Of a stretch of 64,000 bases of DNA, positions 11,835 through 21,580 are shown piece after piece. Each line of letters begins with the position of its first letter. Position 1 is the stretch's first letter. A program made the position numbers and the translations under genes. The notes under the pieces were generated by a model. It did not search any database and was not told the DNA's origin. It saw nothing but the letters and a program-made list of their open reading frames with translations. Origin of the DNA: Pseudomonas shirazensis (GTDB taxonomy: Bacteria; Pseudomonadota; Gammaproteobacteria; Pseudomonadales; Pseudomonadaceae). The stretch is from the NCBI RefSeq assembly GCF_014268785.2, contig NZ_JABWRD020000001.1, positions 1,997,001 to 2,061,000 of the forward strand, given 5' to 3'.

Positions 11835-11921
11835 CTGCAACTAACTCAATCACGCTGCATTTATCAGCCAGACACTTGGCAAGTTTCGACTGGCCGCTTG
11901 AGTAATAGTTGTTAGTTGCAG
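11835..11921. repeat. Nested inverted repeats in an intergenic region
   Basis: An 11-bp perfect inverted repeat, CTGCAACTAAC (11835-11845) and GTTAGTTGCAG (11911-11921), encloses ACTCAA/TTGAGT (11844-11849 and 11898-11903) and GCCAG/CTGGC (11867-11871 and 11890-11894). Together they could fold into one long interrupted hairpin. It starts 14 nt after the Hpt-like gene stop. No T tract follows. The rest of 11922-12181, before the sensor kinase, shows nothing I can name. Confidence 0.5.
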
Positions 11922-12181
11922 TACTCGATTATGCACGCACTTGCCAATGCTGGCTTTTTGATAGTTAGGCCAGACCCGGCCAGATCGTTTCGAGCCCGTG
12001 AATACGGCGGTTTGAGACCCCTGAGCAAGGCGACCAAACACAACTTAAGTGATACCATGCGCGCCAATGAATGCAGCCCATGCAGATAGCCGTCAATTGA
12101 ACAGATGCTTTTAATTGATTGTGAGCAGGACGCCAAAGCCGCTGACTAGACACGTGCAAGGCCTCCAATAGCATTAACTCA

Positions 12182-13093
12182 GTGGCTTTCCAATTTATGT
12201 TCCCACGTTTGAATCTTACCCCGCGCCACTGCTCTCGCAACGCCGTGGCTCGCTGGACGACCGCGGCGCTATGCGTGGCGTCACTGAGCGCTAACGTGGC
12301 ACTGCACGTAAAAGCCGTGCCGATGCCGATCGGCCTGATCCTGCTGCAGATGGCGGCCCTGCTTGGCGCCGCCTGGCAATGGCACCAGTGGGCCCGCTCG
12401 ATCAGCCTGCGCCCCGCAGAACTGGCCGAGCGCATGCTCAAGGTCCAGGAGAACGAACGCCAGCGTCTGAGCCGCGAATTGCATGATGATATCGGCCAAT
12501 TGCTCACAGCAGCGAAGCTACAGTTGGACTGGCTCCAGCGGCGCCTGCCAAGCGAGCTGCTGAGCCATGCCAGCAGCTTGCGCAGCACCCTGGATGAGGC
12601 CTTGAACAGCGTGCGTGATGTTGCCGCCCTGCTTAATCCGCGCCAGCTGGCCAGCCTCGGCTTGGAAGCCAGCCTGCGCGAGCACCTGCTGCGCACGCTG
12701 AACGATAGCGAGGTGCAGTGGAGCCTGGAGTGCAAACAGCGCCTGACCGGGATCAACGACGACATCAGCATGGCTGCGTTTCGCATCACCCAGGAGGCTG
12801 TCACCAACATGCTGCGCCACGCCGGCGCGCGCAATCTGCGGGTACTGTTGCAGCGCACCGCTGCGGGGCTGGCCTTGACCATCGAGGATGACGGCTGCGG
12901 TTTCATCCCCAACAGCGATCCGGCTGCGGCCGGTCAGCGCGGCATGGCCGGCATGCATGAACGCGCCCGGGCGTTGCACGGTAGCCTGAGCGTTTACAGC
13001 CAACCGGGACGGGGCGCCCGGATCGAGGCCATGCTGCCGTGGCCAGCCCGCACCCAAGAACGCGCCAGGACCTTTGCCAGCCATGACCTGTAG
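12182..13093 (+). CDS. Sensor histidine kinase, NarX/DegS-like (HisKA_3 family)
   Basis: 303 residues if read from GTG 12182; an ATG at 12197 is an alternative and neither has a clear ribosome site. Two hydrophobic segments (about 27-42 and 47-65) form a short membrane anchor with almost no periplasmic loop. The kinase core follows: ENERQRLSRELHDDIGQ with H101, then the ATPase motifs AFRITQEAVTNMLRHAGA, DDGCGF and GQRGMAGMHERA. The lack of a sensor domain suggests sensing within the membrane or through a partner. It overlaps the next gene by 11 bp, so they form a two-component operon. Confidence 0.9.
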   Translation: MAFQFMFPRLNLTPRHCSRNAVARWTTAALCVASLSANVALHVKAVPMPIGLILLQMAALLGAAWQWHQWARSISLRPAELAERMLKVQENERQRLSRELHDDIGQLLTAAKLQLDWLQRRLPSELLSHASSLRSTLDEALNSVRDVAALLNPRQLASLGLEASLREHLLRTLNDSEVQWSLECKQRLTGINDDISMAAFRITQEAVTNMLRHAGARNLRVLLQRTAAGLALTIEDDGCGFIPNSDPAAAGQRGMAGMHERARALHGSLSVYSQPGRGARIEAMLPWPARTQERARTFASHDL

Positions 13094-13742
13094 ATTACTT
13101 CTGGTCGATGACCATTCGCTCATTCGCGCGGGTGTGCGCGCGCTCGTGGCGGACATCGCTGGCTATACGGTGGTTGGTGAAGCGGATGACGGCGGCCAGC
13201 TCAACGCGCTTGTCGCACAGCTGCAGCCGGACATCGTCCTGCTGGATATCTCCATGCGCTCCACCAGCGGCCTGGACGCACTGACCCAACTGCGTGCCAG
13301 CGGGCATCCCTGTAAAGTACTGATTCTGTCGATGCACACTGATCCGGAGCTGATCATGCGTGCGCTCGAATGCGGTGCGCATGGCTACTTGCTCAAAGAC
13401 ACCAGCGCTGTTGAACTGGAGCAGGCGCTGAGCGCCTTGCGTGGGGATGAACGCTATCTCAGCCCAGCGATCGCTCACACAGTGATCAACCAGGCCTTAC
13501 TGCGCGCGCAGAACAGCCGCCAAAGCATCAACGACCGACTTAACCTCACTGCACGCCAGCTGGAAATCCTGCGCTTGATCGTACGCGGCAAATCAACTCG
13601 GGAAATAGCCGGCGGCCTGGGCCTGTCGATCAAGACCGTGGAGACCCATCGCTCTCAGATCATGAAGCGCCTGCAGATTTACGACGTCGCAGGCCTGGTG
13701 CTGTTCGCCGTGCGCGAGAAGATCATCAGCCTGGACGACTGA
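13083..13742 (+). CDS. LuxR/NarL-family response regulator
   Basis: 219 residues from ATG 13083, lying inside the 3' end of the kinase gene (11-bp overlap, implying translational coupling). The receiver domain has acidic pair DD (9-10), phosphorylatable D55 in IVLLDISM, and the conserved lysine in HGYLLKDTS. The C-terminal LuxR helix-turn-helix contains LTARQLEILRLIVRGKSTREIA and SIKTVETHRSQIMKRL. It is a DNA-binding regulator activated by the upstream kinase. Targets are unknown. It converges on the lipid kinase gene, whose stop lies inside its own 3' end (17-bp overlap from 13726). Confidence 0.95.
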   Translation: MTCRLLLVDDHSLIRAGVRALVADIAGYTVVGEADDGGQLNALVAQLQPDIVLLDISMRSTSGLDALTQLRASGHPCKVLILSMHTDPELIMRALECGAHGYLLKDTSAVELEQALSALRGDERYLSPAIAHTVINQALLRAQNSRQSINDRLNLTARQLEILRLIVRGKSTREIAGGLGLSIKTVETHRSQIMKRLQIYDVAGLVLFAVREKIISLDD

Positions 13743-14613
13743 GCAGCGGTGAATCGGCTGGCAGGTGCACACGCAGTGCTGCCGGGACCGCTTCGAAGCG
13801 CAGACTTTCGCCGTGCATCGGCTCACCATCCAGGTTGATATCCAACCCCTGCGCACTTTTTACCTCGACCCACGGCAGGCGAGCACGCACGTACAAGCCC
13901 TCACCACCGATCAGCTCTTTCAGCGCACCGACCACCTCCTGCGGTGCGGGCAAGATGCCGATATCGAGCAGACCGTCGTCAGCCAGCGCCTCGGGGCACA
14001 GCTCATGCCCACCTCCGGCCTGGCGGCCATTGCCGATACCCAACGCCAGCACCTCGCCTTGCCAGTGAAAATCCGGCCCGGTCAGCTCGACTGCAGCGGC
14101 CTGCAGCTCAGTGAAGCGTGACAGCCCGGTGAACAGGTAAGCCGCAGCACCGAGAACCTTCTTCAGGTCCTCAGAGGTGTTGGCGGTAACCTGGCTACCG
14201 AAGCCGCCGGTGGCCATGTTCAGAAACAACTGATCACCGGCCCGCCCCAGGTCGATGGCGCGTGCGGGCTGGTCCAGCAAGGCCAGCGCCTGGGCTGGTT
14301 CCAGCGGTATTCCGGCCGCTTTGGCGAAGTCATTGGCAGTGCCCAGTGGCAACAGCACCAGGCTGGCCTCTGTCGCGGCCAGGCCCATGGCTTCGGCGAT
14401 ATCGCGAAGGGTGCCATCACCACCACCGGCGATGATGTGGCTGTACTCTGCTGCCAGGGCTTCAGTGACCAGCCGCTGGGCGTCGCCGCCCTCCCAGGTC
14501 AGGCGCACATCGATCTGCCAGCCTTGCTCGCGCATGATGCCCACAGCGGCTCTGACATCCTCGTTCATGGCTTGCTTGCCATGCAGCACCAACATCGCCT
14601 TGCGCTCGCTCAT
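13726..14613 (-). CDS. YegS-like lipid kinase (diacylglycerol kinase catalytic domain)
   Basis: 295 residues from ATG 14613, with GGAG 8 nt upstream. The diacylglycerol/sphingosine kinase catalytic motif GGGDGTLRDIAEAM and the nucleotide-site LGTANDFAKAAGIPLEP are present in the N-terminal half. The C-terminal beta-sandwich domain includes DINLDGEPM. Length matches the YegS family of about 300 residues. It probably phosphorylates a lipid such as phosphatidylglycerol or diacylglycerol at the membrane; the substrate is not determined here. The 3' end overlaps the response regulator gene on the opposite strand. Confidence 0.92.
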   Translation of the reverse strand: MSERKAMLVLHGKQAMNEDVRAAVGIMREQGWQIDVRLTWEGGDAQRLVTEALAAEYSHIIAGGGDGTLRDIAEAMGLAATEASLVLLPLGTANDFAKAAGIPLEPAQALALLDQPARAIDLGRAGDQLFLNMATGGFGSQVTANTSEDLKKVLGAAAYLFTGLSRFTELQAAAVELTGPDFHWQGEVLALGIGNGRQAGGGHELCPEALADDGLLDIGILPAPQEVVGALKELIGGEGLYVRARLPWVEVKSAQGLDINLDGEPMHGESLRFEAVPAALRVHLPADSPLLSRPG

Positions 14614-14904
14614 CCGTTCCACTCCGCAAAAATACCTATCCCAATCTCGACCATGGCCGAGGGCAAAGTGCTGCATACAAAGAGCGCTTGCGTCAGAAAA
14701 TAAACGGGTTTAACACAAATGCCATTGAAAGCCGGGGCGAGCAAGCGCATCATCGACAAATAATTGGCCATCACGGATGAGGTCACTAATAAATGTCGGT
14801 TTTTTGACTTATTGCCTCGCCGTACATCTGACAGATCGCCTGATTCTATGGCGAAGTCCCTTTGATCGCGCTGCCCCCAGCGCCCCCGCTTCGAGGCTGT
14901 GATA

Positions 14905-16359
14905 ATGAGCGTTCTGATCCCTTGCATCATTGCTGGCGGTGCCGGCACCCGATTGTGGCCGGTTTCCCGTGAAGCCATGCCCAAACCGTTCATGCGCCTG
15001 GCCGATGGTGAAAGCCTGCTGCAGAAGACCTTCGTGCGTGCCAGCGCCCTGCCGGGTGTCGAGCGCGTGCTGACCGTGACCAACCGCGACGTGCTGTTCC
15101 GCACCCAAGATGAATACAACCGGGTCAACAGCTTCAATGTCGCGCTGGACTTCATCCTCGAGCCATGTGGGCGCAACACTGCGCCGGCCATCGCTGCCGC
15201 TGCGCTGCACTGCGCCAAGCAGTACGGTGAGGATAGTCTGCTGCTGATCTTGCCGGCAGATCATTTGATCGAAGACATCCCAGCCTTCGAACAAGCGGTC
15301 GCCCAAGCGGCGCAGCTGGCCCATGACGGCTGGTTGAGCACCTTCGGCCTGGTGCCCAGCCGTGCTGAGACCGGCTTTGGCTATATCGAGCAAGGCGAGA
15401 CATTGGGTGAGCGCGCGTACAAGGTCGCACGCTTTGTCGAAAAACCGGACGCCGCGACCGCTCAGGGCTACCTGGACGGCGGCCGCCATCTGTGGAACGC
15501 CGGCATGTTCTGCCTGCGCGTCGACGCCGTGCTGCGCGAGTTGCAGACCCACGCGCCCGAGGTGCTGGAAACCGTCGCCCATTGCCTTGAGCAGAGCGTC
15601 AGCAAACAAGGTGAGCGTGCCCTTCAGGTAGAACTGGACCCGGACACGTTCGTTCTGGCGCCGGACATCTCCATCGACTACGCGTTGATGGAGCGTTCCA
15701 GCCAGGTTGCAGTGGTACCGTGCGAGCTGGGCTGGAGCGATATCGGCAGCTGGGAAGCAGTACGCGAACTGCGCCAGACCGACGCTCAGGGCAACTACGC
15801 CAACGGCGAGACCGTACTGCATGATGTGAGCAACTGCTACATCGACTCGCCGCGGCGCCTGGTCGGCGGGGTGGGCCTGGACAACCTGATCGTCATCGAC
15901 ACCCCCGATGCGCTGCTGATCGCCGATGCGGCGCGCAGCCAGGAAGTCAAGATCATCGCCCAGCAGCTCAAGCGCCAGGGCCACGAAGCCTATCGCCTGC
16001 ACCGGACCGTGACCCGGCCATGGGGCACCTACACCATCCTCGAGGAAGGTGCGCGGTTCAAGATCAAGCGAATCATGGTCCGCCCCGGCGAATCGCTGTC
16101 GCTGCAAATGCACCATCACCGCAGCGAGCACTGGATCATCGTCAGCGGCATGGCCTGCGTGACCAACGGTGACGAAGAGTTTCTGCTCGACACCAACGAG
16201 TCGACGTTCATCAAGCCAGGCCGTACCCACCGCCTGACCAACCCAGGGGTGATCGACCTGGTGATGATCGAGGTGCAGAGCGGCGAGTATCTGGGCGAAG
16301 ATGACATCGTCCGCTTTACTGATATATACGGACGCGTCCCGGAAACAGCCATCGGCTGA
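14905..16359 (+). CDS. Mannose-1-phosphate guanylyltransferase / mannose-6-phosphate isomerase (AlgA/PslB-like)
   Basis: 484 residues from ATG 14905 with GAGG 9 nt upstream; a GTG two codons earlier is less likely. The nucleotidyltransferase domain has IIAGGAGTRLWPVSRE, MPKPF, FVEKPD, WNAGMF and GWSDIGSWEAV. The C-terminal cupin isomerase domain has RPWGTYTILEEG and LSLQMHHHRSEHWIIVSG. It makes GDP-mannose from mannose-6-phosphate and can interconvert fructose-6-phosphate and mannose-6-phosphate. It is followed 58 bp later by a glycosyltransferase, suggesting exopolysaccharide or LPS use. I do not assign algA because no alginate genes are nearby. Confidence 0.93.
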   Translation: MSVLIPCIIAGGAGTRLWPVSREAMPKPFMRLADGESLLQKTFVRASALPGVERVLTVTNRDVLFRTQDEYNRVNSFNVALDFILEPCGRNTAPAIAAAALHCAKQYGEDSLLLILPADHLIEDIPAFEQAVAQAAQLAHDGWLSTFGLVPSRAETGFGYIEQGETLGERAYKVARFVEKPDAATAQGYLDGGRHLWNAGMFCLRVDAVLRELQTHAPEVLETVAHCLEQSVSKQGERALQVELDPDTFVLAPDISIDYALMERSSQVAVVPCELGWSDIGSWEAVRELRQTDAQGNYANGETVLHDVSNCYIDSPRRLVGGVGLDNLIVIDTPDALLIADAARSQEVKIIAQQLKRQGHEAYRLHRTVTRPWGTYTILEEGARFKIKRIMVRPGESLSLQMHHHRSEHWIIVSGMACVTNGDEEFLLDTNESTFIKPGRTHRLTNPGVIDLVMIEVQSGEYLGEDDIVRFTDIYGRVPETAIG

Positions 16360-16416
16360 TACCGTGCGGGCGCGCCTTGCCATCCATGACCCAACCGTCA
16401 GCGAGGATTTGGGGCG

Positions 16417-17664
16417 ATGCGCATACTTTGGACCTTGCCCTACCTGCCCTGGCCAACCACCAGTGGCAGCAAGACCCGGCAATACCACCTGCTGCGCGAA
16501 CTAGCGCAGCGTGGTCACCGGATTACCTTGTTGGTGCAGTCCAAGGTGCCCCTCGGCGACGCCGCCCGCACTGCCCTTGAACCGCTGCTCGAGCGGCTGA
16601 TCGTGCTGCCCAGGCGCGCGCTGCACAGCCCGCTCAACCTGCTTGCCTCACCGATCATCGATTACCCCATGCGGGCGATCATCCATGGCCTGGCACCTGC
16701 CCTGCGTCATCAATTCGAACAACTGCTGGACGAACCCTGGGATGTGATCCAGATCGAGCACAGCTACAGTTTTCAGCCTTTCGAAAAAGCCCTGCAGGCC
16801 CGCGGCCTGCCCTACATGCTCAGCGAACACACGCTCGAGTCGGTGATGGGCGCAGCCTGTCACGACCGTCTGCCGCTGTGGCTGCGGCCTCTGAACGCCT
16901 TCGACCGCTGGCGCTACCGGCGCTGGGAGCAGCGGGTGCTGCGCCAGCCCACAGAGGTGGTAGCAGTAAGCCCGCACGATGCCGAGCTGATCAGCCAGAT
17001 CAGCGGCAGGCCGGTCGATGTCGTGGTCAACGGCGTTGATTGCGACTACTTCGAACAGGTGCGCCCCGCCACGCACAGTCAGCGCCTGCTGTTTGTCGGC
17101 AATTTCGAGTACGGCGCCAACCTCGAGGCTATCGAGTGGGCGCTGGAAGAAATCCTGCCGCAGGTCTGGCAGAGCAACCCCGCCGTGCGCCTGGCGATTG
17201 CCGGGCATGCCCTGCCAGCGAGCTGGAAGCTGCACTGGAACGACCCGCGCATCGAATGGATCGGCTACCGCCCCGACCTGCGCGAACTGCAGCGCCGCTC
17301 CGCGCTGTTTTTTGCCCCGCTACGGTATGCCGGCGGCTCCAAAGTGAAGATTCTCGAAGCCATGGCGGCCGGCCTGCCGGTGATCACTACCAGCAAGGGT
17401 GTGTCGGGACTGGCGGTCAACAACGGCGAGCATTATCTGGGCAGCGATGACAGCGGACAGTTGGCGTTGCAGATCACCCAGTTGCTCAATCAGCCGTGGC
17501 GGATGTGTCAGCTCGGCGAAAGCGGCCGCCAGTTCACCCGCCAGCGGCATGACTGGAGCGTCGTCGCGCAGCAGCTGGAGAACGTACACACGCGCTTGAC
17601 CCAGACGCTGCCAAGCACCGCCCCAGCGCCAACGGCGGTGATTCTGAGGCGCTCAGCCAAGTAG
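16417..17664 (+). CDS. Glycosyltransferase, GT4-like
   Basis: 415 residues from ATG 16417 with an upstream GAGG. It is a two-Rossmann GT-B protein. The N-terminus MRILWTLPYLPWPTTSGSK carries the glycine-rich acceptor loop. The C-terminal donor domain has LFFAPLRYAGGSKVKILEAMAAGLPVITT, where the glutamate in KILEAM is the family signature. It likely transfers an activated sugar; GDP-mannose is a reasonable guess from the upstream gene, but that is inference. No polymerase, flippase or export genes accompany the pair. Its 3' end overlaps moeA on the other strand by 12 bp. Confidence 0.88.
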   Translation: MRILWTLPYLPWPTTSGSKTRQYHLLRELAQRGHRITLLVQSKVPLGDAARTALEPLLERLIVLPRRALHSPLNLLASPIIDYPMRAIIHGLAPALRHQFEQLLDEPWDVIQIEHSYSFQPFEKALQARGLPYMLSEHTLESVMGAACHDRLPLWLRPLNAFDRWRYRRWEQRVLRQPTEVVAVSPHDAELISQISGRPVDVVVNGVDCDYFEQVRPATHSQRLLFVGNFEYGANLEAIEWALEEILPQVWQSNPAVRLAIAGHALPASWKLHWNDPRIEWIGYRPDLRELQRRSALFFAPLRYAGGSKVKILEAMAAGLPVITTSKGVSGLAVNNGEHYLGSDDSGQLALQITQLLNQPWRMCQLGESGRQFTRQRHDWSVVAQQLENVHTRLTQTLPSTAPAPTAVILRRSAK

Positions 17665-18879
17665 TTCGCTTAGGGGAATGAAATTGACGTTGTCGCCCTG
17701 TTGCGGGGTGCTGCCTTCGCGCACTTCGACCAGACCTTCAGCCCACGCCGCGCTGCGCAGCACACCCGAACTCTGGTTCTTGTAAATGCGCACGCGGCCG
17801 TCTTCGATACGGGCGCGCAGGTACTCGCGGCGCGTCCCGGCCTTGGGCCAATCGAACCCGGCCGGCACGCTGAACTGCAGCGGTGTGACAGTTGCCACGC
17901 CCTGGCGACGCAATAGATAAGGTCGCGTCAGCAGGCCAAAGGTGACCAGGGTCGAGGCCGGGTTGCCAGGCAAGCCGATCACCGGCACACCGCGATAATG
18001 GCCAAAGGTAAGCGGTTTGCCGGGTTTGATCGCCAGCTTCCACAGCGCCAGCTCGCCGGCTTCACGCAGGGCGATGCCGAGATAATCAGCCTCGCCTACC
18101 GAAACCCCGCCTGTCGAAAGAATCAGATCAACGTCAGCCAACCGCGCCAGGCAGTCGCGGGTCAGTTGCAGGTCGTCAGCCAGGATACCGGCATCAACCA
18201 CTTCGCAGCCCAGCCGCTGCAGCCAACTGGCGAGCAGGCGACGATTACTGTTGTAGATCTGCCCCGGCCCCAGGGGCAAACCCGGCTCGACCAGTTCGTC
18301 ACCGGTCGACAGCAGCGCCACGCGCACCTTGCGCACCACTTCAAGGCGCGCATGGCCAAGCGTCGCCGCCAGGCCAAGTTCAATCGGCCCAAGCCGAGTG
18401 CCAGCGCTCATGACCTGCTCGCCAACGCGGGTTTCCTGGCCCTGCGGGCGAATATTCTGGCCCACCCGCAACGGCTCGCTGAAGGTTACCCGGCCGTCAT
18501 CCAGCACTTGGGCGTTTTCCTGCATTTCGACACAGTCGGCGCCCTCGGGTAGCGGCGCGCCGGTGAAAATCCGCGCACAGGACCCGGCCTGGAGCGGCTG
18601 CGGCGCATGCCCTGCAAAGATCCGCTGGCTGACCGCCAGCGGCTCGCCGTGCCAGTCGGCCAGGCGCAGGGCGTAGCCGTCCATGGCGCTGTTCGGCCAG
18701 GGCGGCAGGTCCAGGGCGGCCACCAGCTCGGTGGCCAGCACGCGACCTTCAGCGTCCGCCAAGGCAACCCACTCGGTGTCCTTGATTGGCGCAGCTTCGG
18801 CCAAGGCCAGCAGACGTTGCAGGGCCTCTTCGACCGGCATCAATGGCCGGCTCGGGGCGGGTTCAACCACGGCTGTCAC
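17653..18879 (-). CDS. moeA: Molybdopterin molybdenumtransferase
   Basis: 408 residues from GTG 18879, which lies 17 bp inside the end of moaB and implies translational coupling. An ATG at 18840 would trim the N-terminus but has no ribosome site. Typical features are present: LPPWPNSAMDGYALR near residue 60, IFTGAPLPEGADCV, the MoCF-binding core LLSTGDELVEPG and DLILSTGGVSVGEADYL, and GLPGNPASTLVTF. It inserts molybdate into adenylylated molybdopterin to give the mature cofactor in the cytoplasm. Cotranscribed with moaB. Confidence 0.95.
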   Translation of the reverse strand: MTAVVEPAPSRPLMPVEEALQRLLALAEAAPIKDTEWVALADAEGRVLATELVAALDLPPWPNSAMDGYALRLADWHGEPLAVSQRIFAGHAPQPLQAGSCARIFTGAPLPEGADCVEMQENAQVLDDGRVTFSEPLRVGQNIRPQGQETRVGEQVMSAGTRLGPIELGLAATLGHARLEVVRKVRVALLSTGDELVEPGLPLGPGQIYNSNRRLLASWLQRLGCEVVDAGILADDLQLTRDCLARLADVDLILSTGGVSVGEADYLGIALREAGELALWKLAIKPGKPLTFGHYRGVPVIGLPGNPASTLVTFGLLTRPYLLRRQGVATVTPLQFSVPAGFDWPKAGTRREYLRARIEDGRVRIYKNQSSGVLRSAAWAEGLVEVREGSTPQQGDNVNFIPLSELLG

Positions 18880-19402
18880 AGGCCGCTGCCTGCTTCAGAT
18901 GAGGGACAAAGTTGCACGGGCGATGACGCGCGTCGAGCTGTTCGGCAAGAATGCCGTCCCAGCCGGTGCGCACGGCATTGGTCGAACCCGGCAGGCAGCA
19001 CACCAGCGTGCCATTGGCCAGACCAGCCAAGGCCCGGGACTGGACGGTCGAGGTGCCGATGTCGGCAAGCGATATCTGCCGGAACAATTCGCCAAAGCCA
19101 TCGACCTGTTTATCCAGCAGGCAGGCGACCGCCTCGGGCGTGCTGTCACGGCCGGTGAAGCCGGTACCGCCGGTGATCAACACCACCTGCACCTGGTCGT
19201 CAGCAATCCAAGTCGCAACCTGAGCGCGAATCCTGTACAGGTCATCCTTGAGCAGCACCCGCGCGGCCAATTGGTGACCAGCCTCGGTGAGACGGTCGAC
19301 AAACACCTGGCCAGAGGTGTCGGTTTCAAAAGTGCGGGTATCGCTGACCGTGAGCACGGCAATGTTCAGCGGCACGAACGGGGTGTCTGCCTTGGCTTTC
19401 AT
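18863..19402 (-). CDS. moaB: Molybdenum cofactor biosynthesis protein B
   Basis: 179 residues from ATG 19402, which has GGAG 5 nt upstream; the longer upstream reading is unsupported. It is a single MogA/MoaB fold domain with IAVLTVSDTRTFETDTSG, VVLITGGTGFTGRDSTPEAV and LPGSTNAVRTGWDGILAEQ. MoaB-type proteins adenylylate molybdopterin, or support that step, before MoeA inserts molybdenum. It heads an operon with moeA, to which its end is overlapped. Divergent from the lipoprotein gene at 19585. Confidence 0.94.
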   Translation of the reverse strand: MKAKADTPFVPLNIAVLTVSDTRTFETDTSGQVFVDRLTEAGHQLAARVLLKDDLYRIRAQVATWIADDQVQVVLITGGTGFTGRDSTPEAVACLLDKQVDGFGELFRQISLADIGTSTVQSRALAGLANGTLVCCLPGSTNAVRTGWDGILAEQLDARHRPCNFVPHLKQAAACDSRG

Positions 19403-19584
19403 AGGGGCTCCAGCGCAGGGAAGGAAGAAGATGGCGCCTGTTATATCACAGCCCGCACAGCGCCGAACGCGACGCTTGTTCTCGGTCAATGTCAGCCTGC
19501 TGTGACTATGCTGCACTGGCTGAGGAACTTGCGCGGACACACCGCGTCATAAAACCATCAAGCACCATCGACAGGAGAGACACG

Positions 19585-19806
19585 ATGATTCAACGGACCC
19601 TTCCCGCCTTTATTCTTGCACTTGGCCTCGGCGCCCTCGCTGGCTGTGCCTCGCCAACGGTCATCACCTTGAACGACGGCCGCGAAATTCAAGCGGTAGA
19701 CACCCCAAGCTATGACGAAGATGCCGGCTTCTACGAATTCGAGCAGCTCGACGGCAAGCGCGCCCGGATCAACAAAGACCAGATCCGCACGGTCAAAGAG
19801 CTCTGA
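19585..19806 (+). CDS. YgdI/YgdR-like lipoprotein (DUF903)
   Basis: 73 residues from ATG 19585 with AGGAGAG upstream. The signal peptide ends in lipobox LAGC (about residues 18-21), so the mature protein is a lipid-anchored outer or inner membrane lipoprotein. The mature part is a single SH3-like DUF903 domain: SPTVITLNDGREIQAVDTP, YEFEQLDGKRARINKDQI. Function of the family is unknown. It is a single gene ending in a terminator. Confidence 0.93.
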   Translation: MIQRTLPAFILALGLGALAGCASPTVITLNDGREIQAVDTPSYDEDAGFYEFEQLDGKRARINKDQIRTVKEL

Positions 19807-19822
19807 TCTGAGCTTGGTATCC

Positions 19823-19860
19823 AAGGCCGCCCGCGCACCCTGTGCAGGGGCGGCCTTTTG
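19823..19860 (+). terminator. Rho-independent terminator after YgdI-like gene
   Basis: AAGGCCGCCC (19823-19832) pairs with GGGGCGGCCTT downstream across a loop of about 14 nt, and the stem runs into TTTTG. It lies 17 nt after the stop. Confidence 0.85.
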
Positions 19861-19882
19861 TCACTTGGATCTGTAACCTGGA

Positions 19883-21499
19883 TCACACCCCCAGTTGCGC
19901 CGTGACCTGGCCCAACTGCCCGGACAACCCATGCAAGCGCTGCCCAGCCTGCTCGGTATGCTCGACCGCCTGCTGATTGGCCGTGGCGATGCGAGTGATT
20001 TCGATCAAGTTGCGCGAGATGTCCTCGGCCACGCTGGTCTGTTCCTCGGCTGCCGTTGCAATCTGCCGATTCATATCGCGAATCGCCTCGACCGCCTGGG
20101 TAATCCGCTGCAGCATCTGCCCCGCATGCTGGACTTGTTCGGCGCCCTCCTCGCTGCGCCGCTGGCCGCTCTCGATAGCCTTGACCGCCTCCACCGCTCC
20201 TGACTGCACCGCGTCGATGATCTGATTGATCTCGGCAATCGAAGCCGCCGTGCGCTGGGCCAGGCTGCGTACTTCATCGGCCACCACGGCAAATCCGCGC
20301 CCGGCCTCTCCGGCACGAGCCGCTTCAATCGCGGCGTTGAGTGCCAGCAGGTTGGTCTGTTCGGCGATCCCGCGGATGACTTCAAGCACTTTGCCAATAC
20401 GCGTGCTGTCGTGCTCCAGGTCGCGAATCACTGCAGCGGTACCGGCAATCTCGCGGTTGACCCCGGCAATGGTGTCGATGGTTGCCTGCATCACCTGCTC
20501 GCCCGCCTGGGCACTGTGATCGGCATCGTCGGCAGCGTGGGCGGCCTGGGCAGCATGGCGCGCGACATCCTGCGCAGTCGCCGACATTTCATGCATGGCC
20601 GTGGCCACCTGATCGGTGCGCTGGAACTGATCCTGGGTGCCCCGCGCCATGTCGCCGGCAAGGTTGCGCAGCTGGCCACTGGCGCCTTCCAGTTCTTCGG
20701 CGTTGTCCTTGAGCCGGCCGATGGACTCGGCAAGAAAATCACGCAAGGTATTGGCCGCACGCGCCAGGCGCCCGAGCTCATCTTTACGGCGATCATCAAC
20801 ACGGGCGGCGAAACGTCCTTGGCTGAGCTGGGCCACATAGTCGATCAACTGGCGGATTGGCTCGATCAGGCTGCGGTTTACCAGCCACAGGCTGAGCAAC
20901 CCCACCAATATGGCTGAGCCAAGCATGACCAGCAGACCGATCCACACGGTACGCTGGGCGCTGTCATTGATCATCGCCGCACGCTCGCGGGCCTCACTGC
21001 GCAGTTGCTCAACCAACGCGCTCATCTGCTCACTGGCGGCGCGGTCGACACCCTTGACTGCAGCATCGCCTGCCACCGGGTCGCCGCCGGCGGCCAGAAA
21101 CGCCTCACGCCCTTTGCTGTAGGCCTGGCCCAACTGGCGATGGCTGTCGCGCAGCTGCCGCAGTGGCGCCGTCAGCTCGCCATCGCTGTCTGCCAGCAAC
21201 TGCGCCAGCAGGGTCTGCACCTGCTGCTCGCGGCTCTGAAACTGCTGCCAGTACTTGTCCAGCTCGGCCGGTTGGCGGCCGCGCAGCAGCACGTTCTTCC
21301 ACTCCTGCACCTGGATCTTGAATTGCAGATTGGCCTCGTCGATCAACTGTGACGCGCGCAATGGCCCATCGACCAGCTCGGCATAGCTGCGCACGCTGGA
21401 CGACAGGAACTGGAAGCAAACCAGCGCGATCAGCAGCATGGCGATCAGGCTGCCGCCCAGCAGAGAGAGAATTTGCACGCGAAGGGATGTACGCAACAT
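19883..21499 (-). CDS. Methyl-accepting chemotaxis protein
   Basis: 538 residues from ATG 21499; a longer reading from 21559 would add a hydrophobic leader before TM1. TM1 covers about 13-35. A periplasmic helical-bundle sensor (about 36-185, containing [21 protein letters not shown]) precedes TM2 (about 186-208), a HAMP domain and the cytoplasmic signalling domain. The hairpin-tip motif is [20 protein letters not shown]. The ligand is unknown; the helical sensor resembles those binding organic acids or aromatic compounds. No C-terminal CheR-binding pentapeptide is seen. No sigma-28 promoter was found immediately upstream. Confidence 0.93.
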   Translation of the reverse strand: MLRTSLRVQILSLLGGSLIAMLLIALVCFQFLSSSVRSYAELVDGPLRASQLIDEANLQFKIQVQEWKNVLLRGRQPAELDKYWQQFQSREQQVQTLLAQLLADSDGELTAPLRQLRDSHRQLGQAYSKGREAFLAAGGDPVAGDAAVKGVDRAASEQMSALVEQLRSEARERAAMINDSAQRTVWIGLLVMLGSAILVGLLSLWLVNRSLIEPIRQLIDYVAQLSQGRFAARVDDRRKDELGRLARAANTLRDFLAESIGRLKDNAEELEGASGQLRNLAGDMARGTQDQFQRTDQVATAMHEMSATAQDVARHAAQAAHAADDADHSAQAGEQVMQATIDTIAGVNREIAGTAAVIRDLEHDSTRIGKVLEVIRGIAEQTNLLALNAAIEAARAGEAGRGFAVVADEVRSLAQRTAASIAEINQIIDAVQSGAVEAVKAIESGQRRSEEGAEQVQHAGQMLQRITQAVEAIRDMNRQIATAAEEQTSVAEDISRNLIEITRIATANQQAVEHTEQAGQRLHGLSGQLGQVTAQLGV

Positions 21500-21580
21500 G
21501 CGGGTCTCGAGAACAAGGAGAGAAGAAAACGGCGCTGCAGGCAGCACCACGACAGACATCCATGTCCTCGTTCGCAGGGC

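Noticed and set aside
14809..16488. A 559-codon minus-strand frame opposite the mannose-1-phosphate guanylyltransferase
   Set aside because: The plus-strand product has all family motifs; the antisense frame has none.
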